Shown here: one piece after another, positions 40,077-47,798 of the stretch | Layout of the letters: every line of letters begins with the position of its first letter | How positions within the stretch are numbered: the first letter of the stretch is position 1 | From: Amycolatopsis sp. NBRC 101858 | GTDB taxonomy: Bacteria; Actinomycetota; Actinomycetes; Mycobacteriales; Pseudonocardiaceae | Assembly: GCF_030269325.1 (NCBI RefSeq) | Contig: NZ_BSTD01000004.1 | Coordinates: 660,558-724,557, forward strand | DNA: 64,000 nucleotides | Direction: 5' to 3' | Notes under the pieces: generated by a model | What the model was told of the DNA's origin: nothing | The model's input: the letters and a program-made list of their open reading frames with translations, nothing else | The model's database searches: none | Made by a program: the position numbers and the translations under genes

Positions 40077-41270
40077 TCAGGCGACGGCGTCGCGCAACGG
40101 GGTCGCCGGGTCCGCCAGCCGGACCGGGTCGAGCCGCGTGCCCGACGCGAGGAACTTCTTGCCCGCCATGAACTCGGCGGGGCTGTTGGCCGACTCGACG
40201 GCGGTCAGCGCACCGCCGTCGAGGTGGAACAGGGCGAACCGGCCGGACGCGGGGTCGCCGCGGACGACGGTGGCCGGCTCGGCCGGGACGAGCCCGGCGA
40301 TCTTGAGCTTGAGGTCGAACTGGTCGGACCAGAACCACGGCACCTCGGCCGGGTTCGGCGCCCCGCCGGTGATGGTGGCGACGGCTTGGCGGGCCTGTTC
40401 GGTGGCGCTGGGGATGCTTTCGAGCCGGACGAACCCGGGGCGGCGGGTGACGTCGCCGATCGCCAGCACGTGCGGGTCGCTGGTCCGCGCGTGCCCGTCG
40501 ACGACGACGCCGTGGTCGCAGTGCAGGCCCGCGGCCGCGGCCAGCTCGTCCCGGGGTTCCGCGCCGACGCCGATGAGCACCGCCTCGCAGGGAATCTCCG
40601 TACCGTCTTCGAGCACGGCTCCCGAGACCCGGCCATCGCGCCCGGTGAGTCCGGTGAGCCGCACGCCGGTGACGATCCGCGTGCCGCGGCCGCGGTGGTG
40701 GCCGGCGAGGATCTCCGAGAGCCGGGGGCTGGCGACGCGGGCGAGCACCCGCTCTTCGCGTTCCAGCACGGTGACGTTGACGCCGTTGGCTCGCGCGACG
40801 GCGGCCACTTCGAGGCCGATGTAGCCGCCGCCGACGATGACCAGGGCGCGGCGCTCGACGACGCACTTGCGCAGGATCCGGGCGTCGGCCAGCGTTCGCA
40901 GCGACACGACTCCGGCCAAGTCGGTTCCCGGCAAGGCCAGCCGGCGTGGTGCCGCTCCGGTGGCCAGGACGAGGTGGTCGTAGTCGTGGGCGTCGCCCGA
41001 CGCCGTGTGCACGCGGCGCCCGGCGGTGTCGAGCGCGACGACGTGCTCGCCGAGGCGCAGCGTGATGTCCTGCTCCCGGTAGAACTCCGCCGGGCGCAGC
41101 CACTGCTCCAGCTCACCCTGCGCGAACTTCTTCGACAACGGCGGCCGGTGGTAGGGCAGGTCCACCTCGTCCCCGAACAGCTCGACCGGGCCCCGGTGGC
41201 CGGCCTGCCGCAGCAGGCCGGCCAGCGTGGCCCCGGCGTGCCCGGCTCCGACGATCAGGACCCGGCTCAC
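40077..41270 (-). CDS. FAD-dependent ferredoxin reductase (putidaredoxin reductase type)
   Basis: 397 residues from GTG 41270, which overlaps the P450 stop (GTGA); the open frame continues further upstream into the P450 gene but only as a shadow. Two dinucleotide-binding motifs: FAD at VLIVGAGHAGATLAG near the N-terminus and NAD(P)H at LVIVGGGYIGLEVAA in the middle, plus LAIGDVTRRPGFVRLESI near the C-terminus. Members oxidise NADH and reduce the [2Fe-2S] ferredoxin. With the adjacent P450 and ferredoxin it forms a complete class I electron chain, equivalent to TerpD. Confidence 0.9.
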   Translation of the reverse strand: MSRVLIVGAGHAGATLAGLLRQAGHRGPVELFGDEVDLPYHRPPLSKKFAQGELEQWLRPAEFYREQDITLRLGEHVVALDTAGRRVHTASGDAHDYDHLVLATGAAPRRLALPGTDLAGVVSLRTLADARILRKCVVERRALVIVGGGYIGLEVAAVARANGVNVTVLEREERVLARVASPRLSEILAGHHRGRGTRIVTGVRLTGLTGRDGRVSGAVLEDGTEIPCEAVLIGVGAEPRDELAAAAGLHCDHGVVVDGHARTSDPHVLAIGDVTRRPGFVRLESIPSATEQARQAVATITGGAPNPAEVPWFWSDQFDLKLKIAGLVPAEPATVVRGDPASGRFALFHLDGGALTAVESANSPAEFMAGKKFLASGTRLDPVRLADPATPLRDAVA

Positions 41271-42592
41271 TTCAGCTCCAGCCGGACGGGCAGCTTCCGC
41301 AGCCCGCCGACGAAGTTCGTCATCACCGCCTTGCGCTCGCCGGCGATCTCGACGCTCTCGATCAGCGGCAGCAGTTCCTCGAACATGATCCGCAGCTCGA
41401 GCTTGGCCAGGTGCTGGCCGATGCACATGTGCGGGCCGTAACCGAAGGCGATGTGCCGGTTGGGCTTGCGGTCCAGCCGGAACTCGCCGGGCGCGTCGAA
41501 CACGTCGGTGTCGCGGTTGGCGGACTGGTACAGCAGCATGAACCGGTCGCCCGTGCGGATCTGCTGTCCGCGCAGCACGTAGTCCTGGGTGGCCTGGCGG
41601 GTGAACTGCTTGACGGGCGAGACCCAGCGCAGGCTCTCGTTGACCAGGTCCGGGATGAGGGCCGGATTTGCCTTCACCTTCGCCAGCTGGTCGGGGAACT
41701 GCGCGAGCGCTTCGATCGCGCCGGACATGGTGCTCGACGTCGTGTCGTGCCCGGCCGTCGCGATGGCGATGAACCAGCCGTAGGCGACCTCCTTCGGGTA
41801 GTACTCACCCTCCGGCTTGCGGGCGCCGGCGATGATGGTGGCGAGGTCGTCCTTCGGGTCCGCGCGGCGGTCTTCGACGAGCTTGTCGAAGTAGGCGTAG
41901 AAGTCGTTGATCGCGGCGGACCACTGCTGCGCGGCGGCTTCCGGCGTGAGCGGCTCGACGTCGGCGCGCTGGGCGTCCGGGTCGGCCGTGCCGAAGAACT
42001 CCTGCGTCAGGGCCATCATCCGCGGCTCGTCCGCTTCGGGGACGCCGAACAGGCTCATGATCACGTGCAGCGGGTAGTGGAGGGCGAAGTCCTGGACGAA
42101 GTCGAGCTCGTTGGTGCCGCTGCGCAGGTACTTCGCGATGGCTTCCTGCGCCAGCGTCCGGATCCGGTCCTCCCACTTCTTGAGGTTGGCCGGCCGGAAC
42201 CAGTCGTTCGCGATGTCCTTGACCGCCGTGTGCTCGGGCGGGTCGAGGTAGGTCAGGGTCTCGAGGATGCGCAGGCTGCCGCCGGTGAGCTGCTTGGTGA
42301 ACGTGTCACCGGCCTGGTTCTGCAGGATCGGGTTGTGCGAACCGGGCTCGTCCCCGCCGCCGCTGGTGAACACGTGCGGCTGCCGCTCGATCTCCATGAT
42401 GTCGGCGTGCTTGCTGACCAGCCAGACCCGGTCGTAGCCCTCGACGTCGGCCTGGCCGAGCGGGTGGTTCTCCCGCAGCCACCGGTAGGCCTCGAACAGC
42501 GGGACGTCGTAGCGGTGGCCTTCCGGCAGCACGACCTGCCGGGCGATCTCGTCCGGGATCGGGCGGGTGGTGACCTCGGGCGTGGTGGTCAT
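41267..42592 (-). CDS. Cytochrome P450, P450terp (CYP108)-like
   Basis: 441 residues from ATG 42592 (GGAGGAATCCCG upstream). I-helix IATAGHDTTSSTMSGAIEAL, K-helix ESLRWVSPVKQF, heme loop FGYGPHMCIGQHLAKLELR with the thiolate Cys, and ending TNFVGGLRKLPVRL. From the N-terminus (IPDEIARQVVLPEGH, WLRENHPLGQADVEGYD) to the C-terminus it parallels Pseudomonas P450terp, which hydroxylates the C7 methyl of alpha-terpineol. It is the first gene of a five-gene operon with reductase, ferredoxin, alcohol and aldehyde dehydrogenases. Substrate class inferred: an alicyclic monoterpenoid or aromatic such as p-cymene/cumene-type compounds. It has its own promoter region. Confidence 0.9.
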   Translation of the reverse strand: MTTTPEVTTRPIPDEIARQVVLPEGHRYDVPLFEAYRWLRENHPLGQADVEGYDRVWLVSKHADIMEIERQPHVFTSGGGDEPGSHNPILQNQAGDTFTKQLTGGSLRILETLTYLDPPEHTAVKDIANDWFRPANLKKWEDRIRTLAQEAIAKYLRSGTNELDFVQDFALHYPLHVIMSLFGVPEADEPRMMALTQEFFGTADPDAQRADVEPLTPEAAAQQWSAAINDFYAYFDKLVEDRRADPKDDLATIIAGARKPEGEYYPKEVAYGWFIAIATAGHDTTSSTMSGAIEALAQFPDQLAKVKANPALIPDLVNESLRWVSPVKQFTRQATQDYVLRGQQIRTGDRFMLLYQSANRDTDVFDAPGEFRLDRKPNRHIAFGYGPHMCIGQHLAKLELRIMFEELLPLIESVEIAGERKAVMTNFVGGLRKLPVRLELK

Positions 42593-42627
42593 CGGGATTC
42601 CTCCGGGAGACGGCGACGGTGCACGTA

Positions 42628-42648
42628 TTGGTCCAATCTTTGGGCCAA
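42628..42648. promoter_or_regulatory. Tandem palindromes in the P450 operon promoter
   Basis: TTGGTCCAA (42628-42636) and TTGGGCCAA (42640-42648), both perfect or near-perfect palindromes, centres 12 bp apart, 36-56 bp before the P450 start. They differ in core and spacing from the FadR-type sites, so another regulator, possibly the adjacent GAF-LuxR protein, may bind. Confidence 0.45.
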
Positions 42649-42713
42649 GAGACGTGTCGTGCATCACCCCGCGGGAAGAGGTTTCTCTCCCGCGATTTCT
42701 CCCGGTGGGGTAG

Positions 42714-43796
42714 CTACCGGCGGGTCAGCGCGTGGTAGCGAGCGGTGGCTTCGGCGCGGTTGGCCGCCCCGAGCTTGTGCAGCAGGTTCTTGACGTGGGT
42801 CTTGACCGTGCCGGGGGAGACGAACAGCTCGGCGGCGATCTGGCTGTTCGTCCGCCCCTGCACCAGGTGCCGGAGGACGTCGACCTCGCGGCGGGTCAGC
42901 TCCGAGAACGGGCCTTCGAGCCGGGCGAGCGGGTCGGCCGCGGGCTCGGGCGCATCGACCCGGTCCACGCCGCCGAGCAGCTCGTCGACCGAGCCGGCCT
43001 GGTCGATGAGCTGGTCACGGAGGCGGCCCAGCCGGTCGGCGAGCACGACCCGCTCGAAGATGCAGCCCAGCCCCTCGGCGAAGAGGCCGAGCAGCCGCTG
43101 GTCGAAGGCGTCCACCCGGTCGGTGTCGACGTGCTGGTCGGCGTGGACGAGCCCGATCACCTCGCCGCGCCCGATCAGCGGCGCGACGACGTAGTCGCGA
43201 GTCCGGGCCAGGGTGATCAGCCGGTGGTGCACGTGCGGGTTGTGCTGCGCGTCCTCGACGAGGATCGGGGTGCGCGTGCGCACCACTTCGGTCTCCGGGA
43301 GCTCGCGGCCCAGCCGTCCGGGGATCGCCGTGCCGATCTCGACGAGGTCGCGCGCCAGCTGGGGATCGGCGTAGGCGAACGCGGACCGGGCGCTCCAGTC
43401 GGGGCCGGACAGGCGGGAGAACAGCGCGCGCCGGTACCCGAGGTGGTTGATCTCCACGGGCACCCGGTCGACGAGCTCGGCGACCGAGATCGCGGAGCGG
43501 AGCCGGTTCAGGCTCCGCCGCAGCTCGTCCAGGCCGGCCGAGCGCGCGGCGATCCGGGCTTCCTTCACCTGCACAAGCGTGCCGCTCACCTGGGACAGCG
43601 CGACCGCCAACCGGGCCCGTCCGGTGTGGTCGCCGGTTTCGGTGAGCGCCCGGACGAGCGTTTGTTCCGCCCGGGCGAGCACTGTTTCGGCCGACCGCAG
43701 ATCCCGCGGTCCCTGGCCGGCCTCGCCGGTGAGCCCGGCCGCGGTGCGGAACACCGCGCGGGACCGCCGCACCAGCTCGTCGACGTCGTCGTCCAC
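42714..43796 (-). CDS. GAF-domain LuxR-type transcriptional regulator, copy 2
   Basis: 360 residues from GTG 43796 with GAGGAG upstream. Same architecture as the regulator at 10969: helical N-terminus, GAF-like sensor domain (TRDYVVAPLIGRGEVIGLVHAD), linker, and LuxR HTH at the C-terminus (ELTRREVDVLRHLVQGRTNS, then GTVKTHVKNLLHKLGAANRAEA). No receiver domain. It lies directly upstream of, and in the same direction as, the P450 operon, so I infer activation of that operon, perhaps through the tandem palindromes. A CTCCTTAAGGGAG palindrome-like site sits about 95 bp upstream of its own start. Confidence 0.83.
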   Translation of the reverse strand: MDDDVDELVRRSRAVFRTAAGLTGEAGQGPRDLRSAETVLARAEQTLVRALTETGDHTGRARLAVALSQVSGTLVQVKEARIAARSAGLDELRRSLNRLRSAISVAELVDRVPVEINHLGYRRALFSRLSGPDWSARSAFAYADPQLARDLVEIGTAIPGRLGRELPETEVVRTRTPILVEDAQHNPHVHHRLITLARTRDYVVAPLIGRGEVIGLVHADQHVDTDRVDAFDQRLLGLFAEGLGCIFERVVLADRLGRLRDQLIDQAGSVDELLGGVDRVDAPEPAADPLARLEGPFSELTRREVDVLRHLVQGRTNSQIAAELFVSPGTVKTHVKNLLHKLGAANRAEATARYHALTRR

Positions 43797-43890
43797 AGCC
43801 GTCTCCTCGCTCGTGTGGGGACGGGCATTGCGCTGTTCGGCCGATTGTCGTCCGCCGACGCCCGGATCGATACCCGAGCCGGGCGATTGC

Positions 43891-43910
43891 CTCCTTAAGG
43901 GAGAGGAAAT
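43891..43910. promoter_or_regulatory. Palindromic CTCCTTAAGGGAG element upstream of LuxR copy 2
   Basis: CTCCTTAAGGGAG (43891-43903) followed by GAAAT, about 95 bp upstream of the GAF-LuxR start. A related string lies ahead of the BadI-like operon at 37115-37130. It is a candidate autoregulatory site, and only these two instances are seen. Confidence 0.3.
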
Positions 43911-44004
43911 CCTTCCCGGAAGAGGGTGGTGGGACTGGACCGGGAGACGATCCTCCGCCGCTCTCGAAAGCAGCGCCTCGCGACTCCGCAGCCGGAGGCA
44001 TCGA

Positions 44005-44823
44005 TCAGGATGAGCCGAGGACGCGCCGGGCGGCGGCCAGCCGGTCTTGGCGGGCGGTGGCCAGCCCGTCGAAGCGGGCCGCGTCGTGGCGGATGGTCTG
44101 CTCCTGCGCGGCCGCCTCTACGTCGTGCCACACCTCGACCAGGTGGGCCGTCGCCTTGCACTGGACGTCGGCCAGGGCAGTGCCCTTCTCCTCGTCGGGG
44201 ATCGGTTCGGCGTCGAGGTGCCAGCGCGGGTCCGAGATCGCCGCTCGCGAATCGGCGTAGTCGTAGCCCCGGCCCGCCATGCACGTGCGCCAGTCCGCGA
44301 TGGCCGCGCCGACGCGCGGGTCCGTCTCCGAACTGCGCAACGACCGGAAGTCCGCGTCGGTGAGGAATCCGTCGTCGACGGCCGTCAGCTCGGTTTCCGC
44401 CTGTTCGGTGCAGCCGTGCTCACCGAACAGCGTCGTGCGCTGGGCCTCGGTGAGACCGGCCACCCACCGGCGCTGCTTGCTCTGCCGTTGCCGCTCCTCC
44501 GGCGTCTTCGGGAAGTGGTAGCCGAAGTTCGTGGCGGAGGCTTCGTCGATCACGCCGTACCGGCGGAGGTTCGGCGAGCGGTCCAGCGCACCGGGGACCC
44601 GGTCGTCGTCCGGCACGGCGAGCTCGACACCGCGGTCGCGCAGGCAGGCGCGGACCAGCGTGGCGCGGGCCCACCCGATCTCCGTCTCTTCGGCGAAGCC
44701 CGGCCGGTAGCGGTCGAACGGCAGGGCGAGCCGCTCGGCGGGGAGCGCGGGCGCGACCGGCTCGGCGCCGCACGCGGTGAGCGTGAGGAGCACCAGGACG
44801 GTGGCGAAAACCTTGGTGAGCAT
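44005..44823 (-). CDS. Putative lipoprotein
   Basis: 272 residues from ATG 44823 with GGAGG before it. The N-terminus MLTKVFATVLVLLTLTACGAE is a lipoprotein signal with lipobox LTAC, so the mature protein would be lipid-anchored on the outer face of the membrane at Cys18. The rest is charged and helical, with a few Cys (RACLRDRG, EHGCTEQ, RTCMAGRGYDY, DVQCKAT) that may form two disulfides. The arrangement resembles actinobacterial lipoproteins of unknown function that often lie beside regulators. I recognise no enzymatic motif. Confidence 0.75.
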   Translation of the reverse strand: MLTKVFATVLVLLTLTACGAEPVAPALPAERLALPFDRYRPGFAEETEIGWARATLVRACLRDRGVELAVPDDDRVPGALDRSPNLRRYGVIDEASATNFGYHFPKTPEERQRQSKQRRWVAGLTEAQRTTLFGEHGCTEQAETELTAVDDGFLTDADFRSLRSSETDPRVGAAIADWRTCMAGRGYDYADSRAAISDPRWHLDAEPIPDEEKGTALADVQCKATAHLVEVWHDVEAAAQEQTIRHDAARFDGLATARQDRLAAARRVLGSS

Positions 44824-44839
44824 GGCGACCTCCGGGAAC

Positions 44840-44875
44840 GCCGGTGGTGCCCGGCGGGGGGCGGGCACCACCGGC
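44840..44875. terminator. Hairpin terminator downstream of the I36-like gene
   Basis: A perfect 14-bp stem, GCCGGTGGTGCCCG (44840-44853) with CGGGCACCACCGGC (44862-44875), and a G-rich 8-nt loop. It lies 10 bp beyond the stop of the secreted-peptide gene and ends 16 bp before the lipoprotein ATG on the same strand. It would stop transcription of the former and insulate the latter. Confidence 0.75.
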
Positions 44876-44885
44876 GGAGCGAGCG

Positions 44886-45299
44886 TCAGGCCGTGGTGCA
44901 GATGTCCACGGCGCTGAGACGGTTGTCGCCGATCTTGTTGTTCTCGAGGAAGCCGTCGTCGGTACCGCTGATCGACTTCGTGGAGGCGCCGGAGCCGCCG
45001 ACGTCCTGCCACAGCATCACGTTGCAGCCGATGCGGTTCTTCACCGAGCTGGTTTCGTTGTCGATGCTGTCGTCGGTCTGGTTGCCGTTGCCGTCGTACC
45101 AGTAGTTGTCGCGCAGGTCGAAGTCGTCCTTCCGCAGGTCGAGCCAGTGGTTGGTGTTCCCCTTGTTGAAGTCGTTGTTCTCGAACAGGCAGAAGTTGCC
45201 GCTGGCGCAGCTGCCCACCGCCAGCGCGGGCGACGCCGCGACCACGAGCCCGGTACCCACTGCCGCGACGGTCATGGCCACCGAAATGATCTTTCGCAC
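44886..45299 (-). CDS. Secreted peptidase inhibitor I36-like protein
   Basis: 137 residues from GTG 45299 (GAGGAG upstream). A Sec signal peptide (VRKIISVAMTVAAVGTGLVV, then AASPALA) is followed by a mature domain of about 105 residues. GSCASGNFCLFENNDF at its start and the paired Cys further on (RIGCNVMLW, VDICTTA) resemble the beta/gamma-crystallin-like I36 inhibitor family (SMI-type) of actinomycetes. Such proteins are exported and may inhibit metalloproteases or bind the cell wall. The domain has many Asp/Asn, compatible with Ca2+ binding. Function beyond family resemblance is not evident. Confidence 0.7.
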   Translation of the reverse strand: MRKIISVAMTVAAVGTGLVVAASPALAVGSCASGNFCLFENNDFNKGNTNHWLDLRKDDFDLRDNYWYDGNGNQTDDSIDNETSSVKNRIGCNVMLWQDVGGSGASTKSISGTDDGFLENNKIGDNRLSAVDICTTA

Positions 45300-45425
45300 G
45301 ATTTCTCCTCGCCATCCCCTCGCGGGGATTCGATCAAGTTGGGCGATCGGACCGTAGGGACCGGAAGCTGCGGGACTGTTGAGCACCGGTGCAATCGGCT
45401 GGTGACGCCCCGGGGTGCCCGCCCG

Positions 45426-47456
45426 TCAGGCCGTCAGGCCGCGGCTGGTGTGGTAGGCGCTCAGCAACCACGCCAGTTGCCCCACCGCCCGGTGCCTGCC
45501 GTGCGCCGCGGCCGCCCTGCGGAGCGCGAGCAGGCCGGCGTGCTCGGCCTCGAACCAGGCCAACGCCGCCGCGCGGTGCTCGAACTCGGGTGGGGCGCCC
45601 CCGGCCGCCGTCGCCAGCTCGATGACCGGGTGTTCCGGGCGCAGCAAGCAGGCCGCCGAGCGCGCGGTGTGCAACTGGACGTCCGTCAAGCGGTCCAGGG
45701 CCGCGCCGCGGGCTTCGTCGCCGGCCAGTTCGGCGGCGTACAGCCGGATCAGGTCGTGCATCCGGTACCGGCCGGGGACGTGCTCCTGCAGCAGGTGCGC
45801 ACCCACCAGGCTCCGCAAGACCGAACGGACCCGCCGGCCGTCGAGACCGGTGAGTGCCGCCGCGGCGGGCAGCGCGATGTCCGGGCCGGGTGCGACGCCC
45901 AGCAGCCGGAACACCTCGGCCTCCGCCGGGTCCAGGGCCGTGTACGACCAGGAGAACACCGCGCGCAGGTTCGACGTCAGGTCGCCGGCGTCGAGCGCGT
46001 CCAGCCGCGCGGACGCGTCCCGGCATTCCTTGACCAGGACGTCCAGGGGGAAGCCGGGGCGCGCCGTGGCGCGGGCCGCCACGATGCCGACCGCGAGCGG
46101 CAGCCCGGCGCACCACCGCACCAGGTCGGCGGCGGCACCGGCCTCGTCGGCGACCGGGCCGGGGCCGATGTGCCGGGCCAGCAGGTCTCGCGCGTCCGCC
46201 TCGGACAGCAGATCCAGGTCGACCAGCCGGGCGCCGCGCACGCCGAGACCGGTCAGCCGGTGGCGGCTGGTCACGAGCACGGCGCAGGTCTCGCTCCCCG
46301 GCAGCAGCGGCTCCACCTGGGCCGCGTCCCGCGCGTTGTCCAGCACGACCAGCAGCCGCTTCCCGGCCACCAGGCTGCGGTAGCGCGCGACCAGCTCGTC
46401 CTCGTCCAGTGGCAGTGTCGCCGGGTCGGCACCCAGCGCGCCGAGCAGCCGCCGCACCGCCGTCTTCGGTGCCATCGGCGCGCCGGACGGGTCGAAGCCG
46501 CGGAGGTCGAGGTGCAGCTGCCCGTCCGGAAAGCGCGCGAGGTGGTCGTGCGCCCACCTCAGCGCGAGCGCCGTCTTGCCGACCCCCGCCGGGCCGCCGA
46601 TCGCGCAGACGGGCACGGTGCCGCCGGCGGCCACGACCCGGGTGAGCACGGCCAGTTCGGCGTCCCGGCCGACGAGCCACCCCGGTGCGGCCGGCAGCTG
46701 CCGGGGCACGGCGGCCGCGGACGGCGGATCGAGCTCGGGGTCGGCGGTGAGGATCTTGCGGTGCAGCTCCCGCAGGGCGGGACCGGGGTCGGCGCCGAGC
46801 TCCTCGGCGAGCCGCCGCCGGGTCCGCTCGTAGTGGTCGAGCGCATCCGCCTGCCGCCCGCCGCGGTAGAGCGCGAGCACCAGCTGGCCGGCGGCACGTT
46901 CGTTCAGCGGGTTCGCCGCGACCCGCGCGGAGATCTCGGCCAGCACCGCGTTGTGCTTCCCGAGGCGCAGCGTGAGGTCGGTGCGGTCGAGCTCGATCGC
47001 CTCGCGCTCGGCCGCGAGCGTCTGCCGCATCGCCTCGGTCCACGGTGTGTCCACACCCGCGAACGCGTCGCCGTGCCAGAGCCGCAGCGCTTCGTCGAAC
47101 CGCGCCAGTTCCTGGTTCTCCCGGGCTTCGGCCACCAGCGTCCGGAACCGGTGCAGATCGATCGCCTCCGGCGCGACGCGGACGACGTACCCGCCCGGCC
47201 CGTGCTCGATGACGACGTCCTCGGCGCCGGCGAGGACGCGCCGGAGCCGGGACAGGTAGCTGGCGAGGGATCGGCGCGCCCGAGGCGGTGGCCGGCCGGC
47301 CCACACCCGATCGGCGAGCTGGTCGACCGACACCGGGTGGTTGACGTCGGCGAGCAAGGCGGCCAGGACGCCGCGCTGCCGCACGTGCCCGAGGTCGACG
47401 GGCCGGCCGTCGACGTGCGCTTCGATGTCTCCGAGCAACCGGAATCTGACAGGCAA
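45426..47456 (-). CDS. AfsR/SARP-type regulator with NB-ARC domain, lacking TPR repeats
   Basis: 676 residues. OmpR-like winged helix (about 1-95: FRLLGDIEAHVDGRPVDLG, RARRSLASYLSRLRRVLAG), bacterial transcriptional activator domain (about 100-245), then an NB-ARC ATPase with Walker A GGPAGVGKTALAL, Walker B RLLVVLDNARD, and CAVLVTSRHRL, GLPLAVG, and a winged-helix-like segment FRLLGVAPGPDI. Typical AfsR-like proteins add several hundred residues of TPRs; this one stops at AYHTSRGLTA just where they begin. It could be a naturally short form or a C-terminal truncation. 11-bp-spaced repeats upstream (47653-47681) look like a SARP binding site. A target among its neighbours is not obvious. Confidence 0.87.
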   Translation of the reverse strand: MPVRFRLLGDIEAHVDGRPVDLGHVRQRGVLAALLADVNHPVSVDQLADRVWAGRPPPRARRSLASYLSRLRRVLAGAEDVVIEHGPGGYVVRVAPEAIDLHRFRTLVAEARENQELARFDEALRLWHGDAFAGVDTPWTEAMRQTLAAEREAIELDRTDLTLRLGKHNAVLAEISARVAANPLNERAAGQLVLALYRGGRQADALDHYERTRRRLAEELGADPGPALRELHRKILTADPELDPPSAAAVPRQLPAAPGWLVGRDAELAVLTRVVAAGGTVPVCAIGGPAGVGKTALALRWAHDHLARFPDGQLHLDLRGFDPSGAPMAPKTAVRRLLGALGADPATLPLDEDELVARYRSLVAGKRLLVVLDNARDAAQVEPLLPGSETCAVLVTSRHRLTGLGVRGARLVDLDLLSEADARDLLARHIGPGPVADEAGAAADLVRWCAGLPLAVGIVAARATARPGFPLDVLVKECRDASARLDALDAGDLTSNLRAVFSWSYTALDPAEAEVFRLLGVAPGPDIALPAAAALTGLDGRRVRSVLRSLVGAHLLQEHVPGRYRMHDLIRLYAAELAGDEARGAALDRLTDVQLHTARSAACLLRPEHPVIELATAAGGAPPEFEHRAAALAWFEAEHAGLLALRRAAAAHGRHRAVGQLAWLLSAYHTSRGLTA

Positions 47457-47798
47457 GGGGGAGGTCCTCCTCGTGACCGAGGGAGTACGCGAGAGACGGT
47501 TCAGGCGTTGTGCGACGGAGAAGCACCACCGGAAATCGGCGGGCCGACGCTCGGCCGTGACAAGGTCACCGCGACGCCGGGCGCGAACGAAAAGTCCACT
47601 GAGGACCGAGAGGGTTCTGGCATGCGCGGACGATAGGACGCCCGTGCTTCGGTCCGGCTTCCGTCCGGCTTCGCTCCGGATTGCCCGGCGGCCGTTCCGA
47701 TCCCGGTGCCGGCCCCAGGAAGTGGCCGGGGTGCGGGCGCTTCCCGGTCAGGGCGGACGTGACCGGCCGGGGAAGTTTCGCGCAGGCCCGAAACGTTG
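47457..47798. other. 342-bp gene-free region between SARP and esterase genes
   Basis: No credible protein or RNA gene is seen. It contains the three 11-bp-spaced heptamers listed separately and, next to the esterase stop, a weak GTTTCG/CGAAAC inverted repeat (47775-47794). Presumably it carries the SARP promoter, reading leftwards, and the end of the esterase operon. Confidence 0.6.
47653..47681. promoter_or_regulatory. SARP-type direct repeats with 11-bp period
   Basis: TCCGGCT at 47653-47659, TCCGGCT at 47664-47670 and TCCGGAT at 47675-47681, each exactly 11 bp apart. SARP regulators bind heptamer direct repeats spaced at 11 bp, one helical turn, so this is a likely operator for the SARP encoded about 200 bp away. 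Confidence 0.5.

Noticed and set aside
42628..42648. Eighth FadR-type operator in front of the P450 operon
   Set aside because: The core is TTGGTCCAA/TTGGGCCAA with 12-bp spacing, unlike the 8- or 16-17-bp arrangements of the other seven sites.
41267..47456. Antibiotic biosynthetic cluster suggested by P450 plus SARP regulator
   Set aside because: The P450 is operonic with redox partners and alcohol and aldehyde dehydrogenases, and no polyketide, peptide or terpene synthase genes are present.
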